Assembly (NCBI RefSeq): GCF_000740895.1
Contig: NC_025260.1
Coordinates: forward strand, 910,001-974,000
DNA from: Theileria orientalis strain Shintoku
Taxonomy: Eukaryota; Apicomplexa; Aconoidasida; Piroplasmida; Theileriidae
Length of the DNA stretch: 64,000 nucleotides
Direction: 5' to 3'
Under the pieces are notes generated by a model. That model did no database searches. It was not told the DNA's origin and saw only the letters and a program-made list of their open reading frames with translations. The translations under genes and the position numbers were made by a program. This document shows positions 10,687-22,700 of this stretch, piece by piece; the stretch's first letter is position 1, and the number at the start of each line of letters is the position of its first letter.

Positions 10687-12873
10687 CTACTGCAACTTCT
10701 GCTGTGTAAAGTTGGGGTAACGCGCCGCGGCCTCGGCCCAGGTCACGTTCTCGCGGAGAAGGTTGCTCAGAAGCTCGGCCACCTCGTCGACGCGAACGCG
10801 CAGCTGCTGCATCGAGTCGCGCTCCCGGAGAGTCACGGAGTCGTCGTTCAGAGACTGGAAGTCCAGCGTGACGCAGTAGGGAACCCCGATCTCGTCGGTG
10901 CGCGCGTACCTCTTGCCTATCGACGCACCCGTCTTGTCAACCTTGTGGGAGATGGCCAGGCGCTTCAAGTCCCTCTGCACGCGGGCGATGAAGGGGTCGA
11001 AAACCTCCTTGGCCGAAAGCGGCAGGATCGAGCACTTGGTGGGCGCGATTGAGGGGTTGAGCGCGAGGTAGCTCCGCTCCTCGGGCACGTTCTCGTCCAC
11101 GGGCCTCACTCGGAAGGAGTGCTCCAGAATTGAGTAGATGAGGCGGCCGAGCCCGAACGAGGGCTCTATCACCCCCGGCACAAACGACTCGTCGCTCACC
11201 TTCGTCTCCACGAACTCCAGCTGAACCATTTCAGGCGTCAGCTTAAACTCCCTCGAGTCCAGCTTAACCACGTGGCCGTCCGGGTTCTCTGAGAGCGCCT
11301 TGGACAGCGCCCTGCCCTCCTCCACGCTCAGGTTCCCCAGGTAGTCGAGCACGAGTTTCTGGCTAGTTGTAAACGTCTTGCCTATGAGCGGCTTATTTAT
11401 TTTCGCCCTCACTTTCTCCACCAGGATCGGCTCCGGGTACCTGTGGTGCGCCACCAGCTGCGTGTTCGTGGCCTTCGAGTGGCAGGTCAGGTCATAGGCC
11501 ATCCTGTCCGCGTGGCCCACGACCTCAATCCACCCGTAGGACGTCAGGATCTCCGCGTCCCAGCAGTCCGAGGCGTAGTGTGCCATTTCATTTGCCGTGT
11601 GCTGCCTGAACCTCAGTCCGTCCTCGTTGATGCCGCACCTCTTCAGGAACAGGTACGTCCGTGCCAAAAAGTAGGCCAGCGCCTCGTTGTCCACTACTCT
11701 CTTTTCGAGTGCCTCCTCCATGGACAGCTTCACTGGCACGAAGTTCCCCTCGCCCTGGGCAGTTTTAGTCACCAGTGGCAGCACGACGTGCTTAAACTCC
11801 TCGTACTTCTCGTGCGTCTTCGACTTAGGGTTCACGAAGTACTCGATCTCCGCCATTGTGAACTCGCGCACCCTCAGCAGGCCGTTCCTCGGGCTAATCT
11901 CGTTCCTGAAGCCCAGTCCAATCTGCGCTGCTGCGAACGGCACCTTCCCTCCGTTGTACTCGAGCAGTCTTACGAAATTGACAAAAATGCCCTGGGCCGT
12001 CTCGGGCCTCAGATACGCTAGCGAGTTTGCTGCGTCGTCTGTCTTCGGGCCTATGTTCGTCGAAAACATAAGGTTGAACGGAAACGGCTTTGACAGCTGA
12101 TCCCCTTCCGGCGATTTAATTTCGTATTCTGCAAAAAAATCCTCCATCTCAGGCTGGGTGTACACTCCCACCTTTTTCGACAGCATGTCCAACTCGTGCA
12201 AACTCAGCGCCTCGAGCTTCTTATTCAGGCTCTTGAGGTCGTTCTTATCTTTGGAGGCCATGACGTTTTCCAGCAGTTCTTCTGCGTACTTATCTGCTCT
12301 GTAGCACTCCCCGTTACTCAAATTCTTAACCATCAGGTCCGTGAAACGGTCCACGTGTCCCGATGACTTCAGCACCGGGTGCGGCGTGATACAGGAGCAT
12401 GAAACCTCCAGCATCTCGTCGAAGACCACAAAGTGCTCCCTCCACAGCTTCTCGAGCTCCGACTTTAGGGCGCATCCTGGAGGCCCGTAGTCGTACAGCC
12501 CAGAGGAGCCCCCGTACAGCTCGAAGGAGCTGGTGTAAAAGAACCTTCTTTTGAGAAGATTCTCACAATCAAATTTGTTTGTCGCCAACGAGTCCTTCAA
12601 TTTTTCAGTTCCCATCGGTTCTGAAAAAAATTGAGATTCCTTATGTGTACAGTATACGTTTAAATTAGGCTTAGTTCCACTGTGTAAAAAGGCGATGTTT
12701 GAACTACAGGTTTTATTTTTGTGTTTTTGACCGGAGAAACTAACTATATTATGTAATCTAGCTGTTGAAACTCTATTCCCTAGTATGGAATCAAACAACG
12801 ATAAACCGTGAATCAAATCTTTACAAGCTATTGAAAGTAAACAATACATCCATAATTTAAGTAAAATTTGCAT
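10687..12873 (-). CDS. GlyRS: Glycyl-tRNA synthetase with an organelle-targeting leader
   Basis: Class II synthetase that charges tRNA-Gly. It reads as one open frame of about 728 residues from the ATG at 12873. The alpha2-type core starts with a motif 1 region containing YGGSSGLYDYGPPGCALKSE. Motif 2 is seen as FRNEISPRNGLLRVREFTM, and there is a glycine-binding EIEYF. The C-terminal anticodon-binding domain follows. The first 86 residues are unlike cytosolic enzymes: a hydrophobic signal-like start (MQILLKLWMYCLLSIAC), then a basic Ser/Asn-rich stretch, which resembles a two-part apicoplast leader. Residue 87 is a second Met (MGTEKL) just downstream of a TTTTTTTCAG acceptor-like site near 12617-12626. 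A short cytosolic form and a long apicoplast form are therefore plausible. The dual role is inferred. Confidence 0.93.
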   Translation of the reverse strand: MQILLKLWMYCLLSIACKDLIHGLSLFDSILGNRVSTARLHNIVSFSGQKHKNKTCSSNIAFLHSGTKPNLNVYCTHKESQFFSEPMGTEKLKDSLATNKFDCENLLKRRFFYTSSFELYGGSSGLYDYGPPGCALKSELEKLWREHFVVFDEMLEVSCSCITPHPVLKSSGHVDRFTDLMVKNLSNGECYRADKYAEELLENVMASKDKNDLKSLNKKLEALSLHELDMLSKKVGVYTQPEMEDFFAEYEIKSPEGDQLSKPFPFNLMFSTNIGPKTDDAANSLAYLRPETAQGIFVNFVRLLEYNGGKVPFAAAQIGLGFRNEISPRNGLLRVREFTMAEIEYFVNPKSKTHEKYEEFKHVVLPLVTKTAQGEGNFVPVKLSMEEALEKRVVDNEALAYFLARTYLFLKRCGINEDGLRFRQHTANEMAHYASDCWDAEILTSYGWIEVVGHADRMAYDLTCHSKATNTQLVAHHRYPEPILVEKVRAKINKPLIGKTFTTSQKLVLDYLGNLSVEEGRALSKALSENPDGHVVKLDSREFKLTPEMVQLEFVETKVSDESFVPGVIEPSFGLGRLIYSILEHSFRVRPVDENVPEERSYLALNPSIAPTKCSILPLSAKEVFDPFIARVQRDLKRLAISHKVDKTGASIGKRYARTDEIGVPYCVTLDFQSLNDDSVTLRERDSMQQLRVRVDEVAELLSNLLRENVTWAEAAARYPNFTQQKLQ

Positions 12874-13104
12874 AAATATTATGTTATAAATTGACACATA
12901 GCTTACAGTCCCATATATTCTGTGTCGCAGCCATGAGTACTCGCTACACCACTAGGTCATTATATATTTAATCATTTGCCTGCTCAATCACTATTTTAAT
13001 AATCATTAACTCAAGTCTGATATGTTTTAATTAATTTTGTATTATTATTTTAAAAATTATCTTAATGTATCTTGTTTTTATGTGCTCGTTTATAACTGTC
13101 GAAC
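12874..13104. promoter_or_regulatory. Short divergent intergenic region
   Basis: Only about 230 bp of AT-rich DNA lie between the GlyRS ATG (minus) and the DRE2 ATG (plus). Both promoters must be here or within the 5' coding regions. No motif was recognised. Confidence 0.4.
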
Positions 13105-13965
13105 ATGAAAAATACAACCTTAGTGGTTTCTTCAACAAGGCAGCTCGGCCTTGAGAATTTACAGAATTTTTATAAATCGTCGAACTCTGAGTCTTCTTTC
13201 AGCTCATCTTTAGCTAAATCGACCTTTTTTGCACCTTTGGTGGCTGCGGTTTCTAGAAACTTATTTTTAAATGGATCTACTCCCGAATTTGATCATTTGA
13301 CTTTGGATCAAGTTAAAAACGCTGGTCTTCCTTCTGAAAAGTATGCGACTGTGCTCGTCGTGGCTGACTCTTTATCCGAGTTCTACGGAGAGAGGGGTTT
13401 ATCGAATTTAACTTTGTTTCACAATTCACTCGTGCCGGATGGGAAGTTCGTTTTGTCCATTCCCCCAAATTCGGACAAGGTAACTGCCTTTTGCTTTGTA
13501 TTTTATTAGTTACAGCTATTTGTTTTAGTTATCCTTAATCTTGGAATCATATAACTTAATTAGGAAAATGATGTTAAAAAGGAGCTTATGTATAGTGGCC
13601 TCGTGGATGTCAACTCACTCGTATATTCCGGCGCCACCTTTATATCAGGAGTTAGGCCCAATTGGAAGGCCAAGTCTACGAAGAAGACTGTATCGTCAAT
13701 AGACGCCGCACCCATTGATGGGTACGTTTCCAAGGCTCCCGACTATGAGTCTTGCAACACGAAGCCAAGGGCCTGCGCGAACTGCACTTGCGGAAGAGCC
13801 GAGATGGAGAAGCTTGAAGCTTCTAAGCTGGTATCGGACGTCGACGCTCCAACTTCATCTTGCGGCAACTGCTACTTGGGTGACGCCTTCAGGTGCGAGT
13901 CCTGCCCTTACAAGGGCCTTCCGGCCTTCAAACCGGGGGAAAAGGTTGTTTTGGACATGACGTAA
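13105..13965 (+). CDS. DRE2: DRE2/anamorsin, cytosolic Fe-S cluster assembly protein
   Basis: Two exons (13105-13479, 13564-13965) give 258 residues. DRE2 receives electrons from the TAH18 diflavin reductase in early cytosolic Fe-S protein assembly. The N-terminal half is a degenerate methyltransferase-like domain. The C-terminal half has both diagnostic cysteine motifs: C-x6-C-x2-C-x-C ([13 protein letters not shown]), which binds a [2Fe-2S] cluster, and C-x2-C-x7-C-x2-C ([15 protein letters not shown]). The conserved [13 protein letters not shown] follows. The length is a little shorter than yeast and human homologues. Confidence 0.95.
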
Positions 13966-14307
13966 CAATTCGAGTGGTGGTTGAAACTAAGATGTTTTAA
14001 TGTTTTATCGTTTCTTGTGCCTATATTTCTGATTATTCTGCCTCTATGTTTGCCTGCCGGCGTATACATACACTAACATATGTACACTCGTATATACACA
14101 CGTATGTTAACACTTATTTATATACTGGTATATACAAATATGTATATACGTGTACACACTGATATATACACATACACAAGTATGTAAACACACACACGAG
14201 CAAACACATGTATATGCTAATGTACACACACTGATGTGTACACACAAACACAAATGTGGACTCGCAAACAGATATGCTGATATAAATGTGTATAAAATGA
14301 TTAATTG
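13966..14307. repeat. TG/CA and TA simple-sequence tract between convergent genes
   Basis: From about 14050 to 14300 the DNA is a degenerate mix of TATATACA, GTACACAC and CACACAAACAC units, up to the stop codon of GCN5. Open frames on both strands here are translations of the repeats. It is the common 3' flank of DRE2 and GCN5. Confidence 0.8.
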
Positions 14308-16200
14308 TCATTCTTGTATGTTTTCGTACTGGGGCCATATAAACGCCTGGAGCTCGTTCGCGTACTTGTAGTAAATGGTGTGGGAAGTGTTGTAGAGCCT
14401 GCAGTTGTCAAACATCCGCTTTAACTCCTCGCCAAACTGCTCCTTGGTCTTGTACTCGCCCAACTTAGCCTTACGCTTCATCGTGGAAATGTCGGTAGGG
14501 TGCGTTATGATCTCGTAGTAGTCGGGAGCCTCGCTCTGCTTCACGGGCTTCCGGAAGGGCCAGACGCTCTGCTGCTTGTTGAGCGTGTTCAGAAGGTCCA
14601 GAATGGCAGCCTTCAAAGACTTCTTCTGGCCGTCAGGCTCAGCAGAGGCAGGGTCGGACTTGCTGGGCGCGGGCTGACTAGTCCAGCCGGCCTCAACCAG
14701 GCCCGGGATTTCGGCCGGGTTCAGAGTCGCGTTCGGGTCCTTGGCGAAGACGTCCATGCCGTTGTAGACCTTCAGCGGCTTTATCGCCTCTATGCACTTC
14801 ACGACGATCGCCTTCTGCTGGCTGAGCATGTCGCTGAGCCTCAAGTAGTTAATGTTTGGCGATATGTAGCACTCCATGAGCGTGCCGCCGTCGTAGTCCT
14901 TGATGTAGCCGAACCAGCGCTCGCGCGGCATCGTGATCTTGAGCGAGAAGCCCTGCTTCCTGAAGTAGCCGATCGCGAAGTTGTCCGCGTAGGTCAGAAA
15001 GTACTCGATGTTGCTCTTCTTCACGTGCTCCTTCAGGTGGTTCATGATCCTCGTGCCGTAGCCCTTGATCTGCTCCGTCGATTTCACGGCCAGAAAGGCG
15101 ATCTCCGCGAACCGCTGCTCGAAGTAGGGCCTGAAGCAGATGCCGCCGATCACCTCGCCCTTCTTCAGGAGGCAGAAGGTGTAGTGGTTCCTGTCGAAGA
15201 CGAGGCGCACGATGTACTCCCGGGGCATCTTGGGCAGCTGCCTCGAGAATATGTTCTTGACAGTGATCAGCTTTATCATGTGGCCTGGCTCGCGGTCGTT
15301 GGTTATGCACTCGAAGGTGATGATCCCCAAGTCCTCCTCCTTAGCGCCCCCCGCGTCCCTGTGGAGGAAGCCGAGGCCGGTCTCCGAGGGCAGGAGCGAC
15401 TGGATTTGGTAACCCTTCGCGCTGCTCATCGTGCCCACCGTCACCGCCTGCTCGTCCGTGAACCCGCACTGCTTACAGAGAAGGGATATGAACAGGTCCG
15501 GGTGCAGCTTGAACGCCGTCTTCTCCAGCTCCTGCCTTATGCGATCCGCGTTTAGCACCAGCACCGACCTGAGGAAATCGGCCGAAAAGTAGTCGCACAG
15601 CTTCACTCCCGTCGGCATGTGCTTCCTGAGGTAGTTTTTCCAGCTCGTGTACGTCTTTTCGTAGTCCTTTCCGGCGAACGCGTCCGCGTCCTGCGACTTA
15701 AGCCACTCCTGGAGGTGGTCGTTGGTGAATTTCTGTCTGGCTGACGGCGTCAGCAGCTGCTGGTAGCTTATTATTGCGCACAGCGTGGCTACGAGCGACT
15801 CCAGGTCCTCCGGGCCTGACTTGCTCAGGATGGATCTGATCTCGAGCAGATCCTTTCTTCTCGACTCCGGAACTCGCTCGAACGAGGACGTGAATATTTT
15901 GGAAACGTCATTTCCGTTTAAAATACAGTGAGAATTTGTTTCCGCGGCTCTGGAGGCCCCTTTGGGCTCTAGCGTGGGCTGGAAGGGGTCGGGACGCCTC
16001 TTGCAGTCCAAAACGTACAGGTTTACTATTTCGCGCACATATGATGTTATCGACTCGTTTTTAGAGCTCAGATCTGGAGTTGGGCCGGCCGGAGCCCTGG
16101 GTACGCCCCTGGCGTCGGACGTTGATTGTGGCGTGGACGGCCCGGCTGATGAATGGGACTCATCAGTTCCAAAATTCTGGTGATTTAATTTAGTTTTCAT
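14308..16200 (-). CDS. GCN5: GCN5-type histone acetyltransferase with bromodomain
   Basis: A single open frame of 630 residues. GCN5 is the catalytic subunit of SAGA-like complexes and acetylates the histone H3 tail. The GNAT domain spans about residues 265-430. It contains the catalytic glutamate in [10 protein letters not shown], the acetyl-CoA loop [12 protein letters not shown], and [16 protein letters not shown] bromodomain at about 525-628 has [16 protein letters not shown] and the acetyl-lysine pocket Asn-Cys-Arg-Leu-Tyr-Asn. The N-terminal 260 residues are partly helical and less conserved, much shorter than the long extensions of Plasmodium and Toxoplasma GCN5. It lies downstream of the DOP1 gene on the same strand. 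Confidence 0.96.
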   Translation of the reverse strand: MKTKLNHQNFGTDESHSSAGPSTPQSTSDARGVPRAPAGPTPDLSSKNESITSYVREIVNLYVLDCKRRPDPFQPTLEPKGASRAAETNSHCILNGNDVSKIFTSSFERVPESRRKDLLEIRSILSKSGPEDLESLVATLCAIISYQQLLTPSARQKFTNDHLQEWLKSQDADAFAGKDYEKTYTSWKNYLRKHMPTGVKLCDYFSADFLRSVLVLNADRIRQELEKTAFKLHPDLFISLLCKQCGFTDEQAVTVGTMSSAKGYQIQSLLPSETGLGFLHRDAGGAKEEDLGIITFECITNDREPGHMIKLITVKNIFSRQLPKMPREYIVRLVFDRNHYTFCLLKKGEVIGGICFRPYFEQRFAEIAFLAVKSTEQIKGYGTRIMNHLKEHVKKSNIEYFLTYADNFAIGYFRKQGFSLKITMPRERWFGYIKDYDGGTLMECYISPNINYLRLSDMLSQQKAIVVKCIEAIKPLKVYNGMDVFAKDPNATLNPAEIPGLVEAGWTSQPAPSKSDPASAEPDGQKKSLKAAILDLLNTLNKQQSVWPFRKPVKQSEAPDYYEIITHPTDISTMKRKAKLGEYKTKEQFGEELKRMFDNCRLYNTSHTIYYKYANELQAFIWPQYENIQE

Positions 16201-16752
16201 ACAGTTAAATTTTAAAAATAGAATTCACTTCGGAGCGTTCCATTATGGAGCTGGTGGTGAAATTATCTGGGCATCAACACCACCAACTGGAAGGTGCCCG
16301 TTGCAGTACAAATCTCGTTTTTCATTCCTCAACGTTGTGTTCCACCTCTCTATATTGGTTCATTTTATATTTTTCTACTCCACACGACTGTTTGTGGCTC
16401 TTTGCTGCCTTTTTGCCTGCGACACACTTCGTAGGACAGTGCAGTCGTTCTATGTAATCGGACCATGTGTATATATGCCGTACATTAATTTATGATATTT
16501 AATAGATTATAACATGTTTTAGTGTTTGTGTTTATAGTATACACTCAGTGGCTATTTAAATTTTGTGATTACGTTGTCGCGTCACCGAGTGCCGTGTGTA
16601 CTATGCTGTGGCTGTGTGAATATGTGGCGCCCATACGTCTATATATTAGCTGCGTACGTGAACCCCGTCTATATATTAGCTGCGTACGTAAACCCCGTCT
16701 ATATAGTGGCTGCGCACGTAAACCCTGTAGTGGGTGGCAAGAATTTAGCAAA
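16201..16752. other. Spacer between DOP1 and GCN5 containing a tandem repeat
   Basis: This 550-bp stretch is the 3' flank of DOP1 and the 5' flank of GCN5. Small plus-strand frames here have no recognisable content. Its only clear structure is the 30-bp repeat annotated at 16640-16727. Confidence 0.5.
16640..16727. repeat. 30-bp tandem repeat, three copies
   Basis: Three head-to-tail copies of a 30-bp unit (TATATATTAGCTGCGTACGT...) lie directly after the DOP1 stop codon. The third copy carries a few substitutions and a slightly shorter end. Confidence 0.9.
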
Positions 16753-19700
16753 TTACTGAAACCTCTTGGATGTTTTGTATATTTGGTTGATTATGATCGG
16801 CTTGTTCTGGTCGTACTTGGGGACCACGTCAGTCATCTCCTTCTCTATTGATTCGCAGAGGACCTCGCGCACGTTCTTCTCGTCCCACTGGTGGCTCCGC
16901 GTCCTCACCAGCTTAATCGGCTTCGTGTACTCGTAGGGTAGCGAGAGCGCGTGGTCGATTCTGCACTTGATGTGCTCCGAGCACGCCTGCCCTGCCAGAA
17001 CCAGGAACGGCTTAAAGTCGTTCATGTGCTCCAGTTCCGGGTCGTCCCCCTCCTCGTCGCTCTCCTGCTTTCCTTGGGACTTTGCGGATTCCTTCGAAGC
17101 CGCCTTGTCGCCCCGTGCCTTCGACTCGCTCTTCTTCTCGCTCGGCCTTTTAATTGGGTTCAGGTCGTTGATGAACATCCACTGGTAGACTAGGAACTCG
17201 TTCAGCTTCAGCGCGCACGCCATGTCAACGATTTTAATCGCCTCGATCAGCAGCGCGGTTCTGTTTTCCGCCGGGCACTCCTCGTTTTCCATGATCTTGA
17301 TGTACTCCTTTTCGCTCATCTTAGTGCTGAACCTGCTCGAGGACTTGAGGCTTGTTCTGCTCGTGCTGTTTTTGCTTATGCGCCCCGTCGACTTGTCACT
17401 CAGCCTGCTCATGTCGTTTTTCAGCGAGCGCGTGTTCAAACAAATCGAGTCTTCATTCTGGTCGCTGTGCGCCATGAGGCACCTGCTGGCACCCGTGTCG
17501 TTTTCGTTATTGTTAGCGTTTTCGTTAATGCTAGAGCTAGTGTTATTGCTAGAGCTAGTGTTAACGTTATCGTTTTGGCTAGAGCTAGTGTTAGCGTTAT
17601 TGCTAGAGCTAGTGTTGGCGTTATTTCTAGTGTTATCGTTTTGGCTAGCGTTTTCTTGAGCGTTTTGGCTAGAGCTAGTGTTAACGTTATCGTTTTGGCT
17701 AACGTTATTGTTATTGCTAGAGCTAGTGTTAACGTTATTGCTATTGCTAGCGTTTTCTTGAGCGTTTTGGCTATTGTTAGCGTTATTGCTAGCGTGATAG
17801 TCTCCGTCGCGGGGCGAGGCTGTGTGGGCAGCACCTCCAGCGTTAGCAGGAACCTGCGCGTAGTCGCGCGGCGACAAACCGCTCCCGTCGGCCGCAGACT
17901 CGCGGCCCTCCCTGCCCGCATGGTCGACCGTGGTCCTGAAGACCTTGATCAGCTCAGACAGCAGCACTGGCCAGAGCACCGTGAGCTCCTCCTGGGACGT
18001 CTTCACCAGGAGCACGCGCATCACGAAGAGGCACTTCGAGCGGAGCGTGTCGTTCTTGAGCGACCTGGTGGTCTCCGCGAGGCGCTCGATGATGTTCGAG
18101 ATGTTGTCCGTGAAGACGTCGTTCTCGCAGGCGTAGAGCACGAAGGCCAGCCGCTTCAGGTAGCGCACGCGCGTGATCAGGCTCGCGGACTTGTTCGAGA
18201 AGACGTTCAGGTGCGGCGGGTTCGTGTACAGGTCCAGGCGCGCCATCGTGTCCGCGACGCCCTTGAAGTCCTCAGTGGCCATGCGCCTGAAGACGTGCGC
18301 GAGCTCGCGCAGTCCGAACTGGTCCGTCCTGAAGAACTCGGAGGAGTTGATGAACTCGAGCAGGTTCTTCTTGATGTTGAGCAGCGGCACCTGGTAGAGC
18401 TTGTAGGGGAAGTAGCGGATGAGCAGGAGCGTGAAGTACCTCTGCTGCTGGTGCTGCCTCGTGACCAGCAGCGGCAGGATGTAAGAGGTGAGGCTCTTGT
18501 GGAAGGTCTGGTAGAAGACGTTCGTGATCGGCGTCCTCCTGTTCAGCTGCAGCACGTCGTAGTTCAGATATATGAGCAGCGAGAGCGCGTTCACTGAGAC
18601 GACGCGGTTCGGCGTCATCACGCCCTCTATGCCCCGCAGCAGCTCGCTTCCCAGGAGGCTCTGGCTCCTGCTCGTCACGAGGCTGCTCGTGTTCGTGGTG
18701 GTGGTCGTGGGCTTATTCGGCGTCGAGTACTCGTCGTCCGTCACGATGTGGGCGTTGCTTTGCGAGTTTTGGTGTCCCGTGGCCTGGGGGTCGTTTTGGC
18801 GGTCGGCGGTATAACGGGCTGCGAATTTCTGGAGTTCCGTGGTCGCTGAATCGGCTTGCCCGTCGGCGCTGTTGATGCTGGCAGTAGCGCCCAGGTTACC
18901 CCTGTTAACGTTACCTGTATTAGCGGTGCCCGTGTTAGCGGCGCCCCTGTTAACGTTACCCGTATTGCCGCTAGCGCCTAGGTTACCCGAATCAACAACG
19001 CCTAGGTTGCCCGTGTTTACGGTACCCGTATCAATAACGCCTAGGTTAACACTAGTGCCTAAATCACCCGGTAAGGAAACACACTCTGACAAAACGCTCA
19101 GACGCGACTCAAGCGCGTCCGCGGCCGGCGACCTCGCGGCCTTCGAGGGCGGCGATAAGCGGGGCGTCGCGAGCTCCGAGCATGGCGAGATCGGGGGCGT
19201 CTCCGTGAAGCACGAGCTCCCGAAGTAGTGCGCAGAGTTCATCAGCTGCACCACCAGCGGCACCGGCGGGCGCGTGTCGTAGTCCTTGTGGGCCAGCCAG
19301 TTGCAGACCTTCGGCGCGTAGAGACCGCACGCCTGGTATATCACCACCATCAGCAGGTCGCTGAAGAGCCGGCGGCCGATGTTCGTGAGCACCTTCGCGT
19401 AGTTGCAGGCCGTCGCCTTCTCGTAGCGCACCACTGAGCAGAAGAGCCAGAGGAAGACGCTCGGCTGCTTCGGGAAGTGGAGCACGAGGTTGATCCAGCG
19501 CTGCAGCTCCAGGTACGTCTGCTCCACGTCCGAGCGCTTCGCCATCTCCGATACGAGGACCGTGTACAGGAACTCCGACACTGAGACCTCGCGCACGTGC
19601 GTGTTCAGGATCTGGTAGCCCGGCGCGTGCCTGTACTCTGATGACTTGCAGAACGTCTCCATCATGTCCAGCGTGAGTGAGAGCACCGAGGTCGTGGTCA

Positions 19701-22700
19701 CCTGCGGGATGTTGTTGAGGAGCATAAGCAGGCAGTGCTTCGTCTGTACGCGCCTGCTTATCTGCCGCTGCTTCGGGCAGTTCTCCAGGTTTGACGCGCT
19801 CAGGTCCACGTAGGGGATGTTGTAGTTCGCGTGTTCGCAGTTCGACCTGTCCCAGATGTATATGCAGGCCTTGATGAAGTGGTAGGGCAGCTTAAGGTAC
19901 AGGAGTCTGAATAGCCTTATCACCTGGTTCGTTATGTTCTCGAGCGAGACCTTCAGCGACAGGTTCGCCTCTGAGCAGACCAGCTTATTCCTCGAGGAGT
20001 ATGCGTAGCTCCTTTCGTAGATGTAGGCGCTCGACTGGTTCATCGCGTTCAGGTCCATTGCGTCGAAGCCCTGATTCGAGCCCATGAATCTAAAGTTGCT
20101 TCTGTAGCCCATCGAGGCCGGGCAGTGCCTGTGGCTCTTGTGACGCGATTTCCCCGTGGCGTCGTGGTGTCCAAAGGCGCCTTGTGTCTGCGCTTCTCCT
20201 TCGGCTGCGCTGCCGAGTCCTTGGCGGAGCCCGAACGGGTCCATGGGTCCGTCGAAAAAGCTACTGCTCGCGCTCGCGGAGCCCGTGAAGGAGCCGATGT
20301 CTGCGATGTCTCCTTCGGGTCCATCGGGTCCATCGGGTCCATTGGGTCCATCGGCTCCGTGGTCGAAGGTGCTGCTTGCGCTGCTGTAGCTGTGTCTGAG
20401 TTCTTCCGGGGCTCCCTGCGGGTACGTCGCGCTCAGCTGCGTCTCTCTGGCCCAGAGCACCGACTTAACGCACGAGTCCACGATGCTCGTGATGTCGAAG
20501 TGCGGGAGGTTACTCGTGTCCGCCGTCGTCTTCCTCTTACTTCTGGAGCCGAACATCGTGCGTCCTCCGTCGCTCTTAGGGCCGAACTGCTTCGTCCCGT
20601 TCATCTCCCTCGTCATCACGATCTCTCGGTTGATAGAGAGCTGCTTCATCTTCCTCGACTGCGCCGTCGTCGCCTCCGTCGCGTAGTCGTCGCTCAGGTG
20701 ACTGAACATGAAGTAGAGTGCGCGCAGGTAGTAGAAGAGCCCCGTCGTCCCGATCTTATCTGTGTACGTGAGCACGTGTGACGAGAACTCTGTCATGAAG
20801 TTCGAGGCGTACTTCAGGCCCTCGGCTCCGCTCATGAACTTGAGGCTGTAGAGCGAGAAGTCGATGTACGACTGCAGCAGGTGCAGGCACTTCGACTTTG
20901 CCGAGTTCGCTATGCATATCTCAATGATTTTGGGGAAGTAGGTTATTTCGTGCAGGTTCGTCATCCTGTGGATTTGCAGCTTTTTCAGTTCGCCCATGTT
21001 GATGATGTACATTGGCGTCAGCTGCGAGAGCGCCGTGTCCGGGTCCCTCGTGTAGCTCAGGTTTTCTATTCCCTGCGTCACGTACGTGGTCGCCGCCGTC
21101 TTGTCGAAGAACGCGTCGCTCGTGAGCGAGTTCGTCTGCTTGTCGTCCTCCGCCGTCAGGCAGCTCAGTATGTTCGCCGTGCCCGTGATAACGCTCATGC
21201 TCGTCGCGAGCATGTTCGGCGTGATCTGCAGCTTCGACGACGGAGACTCGCCTGCTCGCGCCGACATGGGCTCGTTCTTGCTCGCCCACATGCTCAGCAG
21301 TGTCCTCGAGAGCTCTATCAGCGAGGACGCTGGCGCGCTAGGCCCCGTCGTCTCCTGGCTGCACCTGTCCATCACCACCTTCAACAGGTATATCATCTGC
21401 GTCTGTATTATGTGCTCCTGCTTCAGGTGGAAGTGGTAGAGCAGGAGCAGCAGGTACTTTGCGACCATGCAGGAGACTTCTCTCGCGCTGTTTGCCGGCT
21501 GCAGCGACGATATGAACGACTTCATGAAGTCGATTGCTGTGCAGCGCAGCAGCATTGCTCTGTCCTCCATCGACAGGTCCACCATGCTGTTCGACCTGTT
21601 GAACAGGCTCAGGATGTTCGTCTGCTTCCGCGTCGAGCAGTTCTGGTCGTCGAGCCTGTCCAGGTACCTCTGGTATTCCAGCAGGTCGTCGATCCTTTCC
21701 ACTCGCAGCAGCCTTTCCAGGTCCGCGTCGATGCATATGTACTTCAGCGTTATCACTATGACCAGGTCCAGGTAGTTGTATATTGACGCGTCCGTGTACG
21801 AGCTGTTCGAGGCGTCGAGCAGCCTCGGGAATATCGAGGCCTTCTGCGCTCTGTTCTGGTGCTCGTAGGTCTCATCCGCGTCTCCTCCGTACAGACTCGA
21901 CTCCCTGCGTTCATGGTGTGACGAGAGCAAGGGCGTGTGCGGGGCCGATTTCGACGCTTCGACTCCCCATCTTCTCGCCGACTGCCTGCTCGACTCCGTC
22001 CCTGTATCGATGCTCGATCCTTCGAACGACTGTGTTCCCAACTCCCTTGGTACGGAGACTGTGCGTTCTTTGGGTGCCTCCTCGAACGACCCTTTTCCCA
22101 GGTGCGGCGTCAGCCTGCCCTGTTCAAACGAGAACGTTGCCCCTGTTTTCCCCATTCCTGCGATTGTGCTTAGTTGAGAGTTGTTTGCCCTCTGCGAGGG
22201 CGGCGTGACACTCGCGTGGGACGTTGGCGACACTACTCTGCTATCTCCCCGGTTCACGTTTGGCCCATGCACCGAGTCAATGCTCGCGTGGTCCCGCATG
22301 CCAGGGCTCTTCCCTCCTTCCACCGACGCGTCTACCGGCACACTTCTTGAGCGCCTGCTCTCCGTGTCCGACGTTTCCAGCACTGACGAATTCAGCGTGA
22401 TCGCCCTTGCTCCGAAGGTGTGGTCCAGCAGGTGGTTCACCAGCGTCGGGTTTGCGTCCTCTCCTCCTACGCTTTCGCTGTGCGCCTGGTCATACGCCTG
22501 CGTCCTCGTGGCTGACGTCAGCAGCGTTCCTTCTTCTGTCACCACCATCGTCGTCGACAGCTCGTTGAACAGCTCATCTCCCTGTATTAGCTTCAGCAGT
22601 GCTATTGGCGCCTGTCTTCTGTTCATCAGGTCTAGGATCGCCTGCCCTTCTCTTCCCACTATCGATGATAGGTGCCTGAACTTTCGCACCAACTCCGTCA

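Noticed and set aside
14500..15555. Plus-strand open frame of 351 codons
   Set aside because: It lies wholly antisense to the GCN5 catalytic domain. Long antisense frames are expected opposite GC3-rich coding DNA, and the product is Leu/Arg/Val/His-rich without a domain.
16245..16495. Small plus-strand frames between DOP1 and GCN5
   Set aside because: Short, hydrophobic and Cys/Phe-rich without conserved features; the sequence is flanking DNA of two minus-strand genes.
17467..18597. Plus-strand open frame of 376 codons opposite DOP1
   Set aside because: Antisense shadow; its first part is only the complement of the Asn/Ser minisatellite.
20881..21786. Plus-strand open frame of 301 codons opposite DOP1
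   Set aside because: Antisense shadow of a conserved DOP1 region; Arg/Val/His/Gln-rich without recognisable features.
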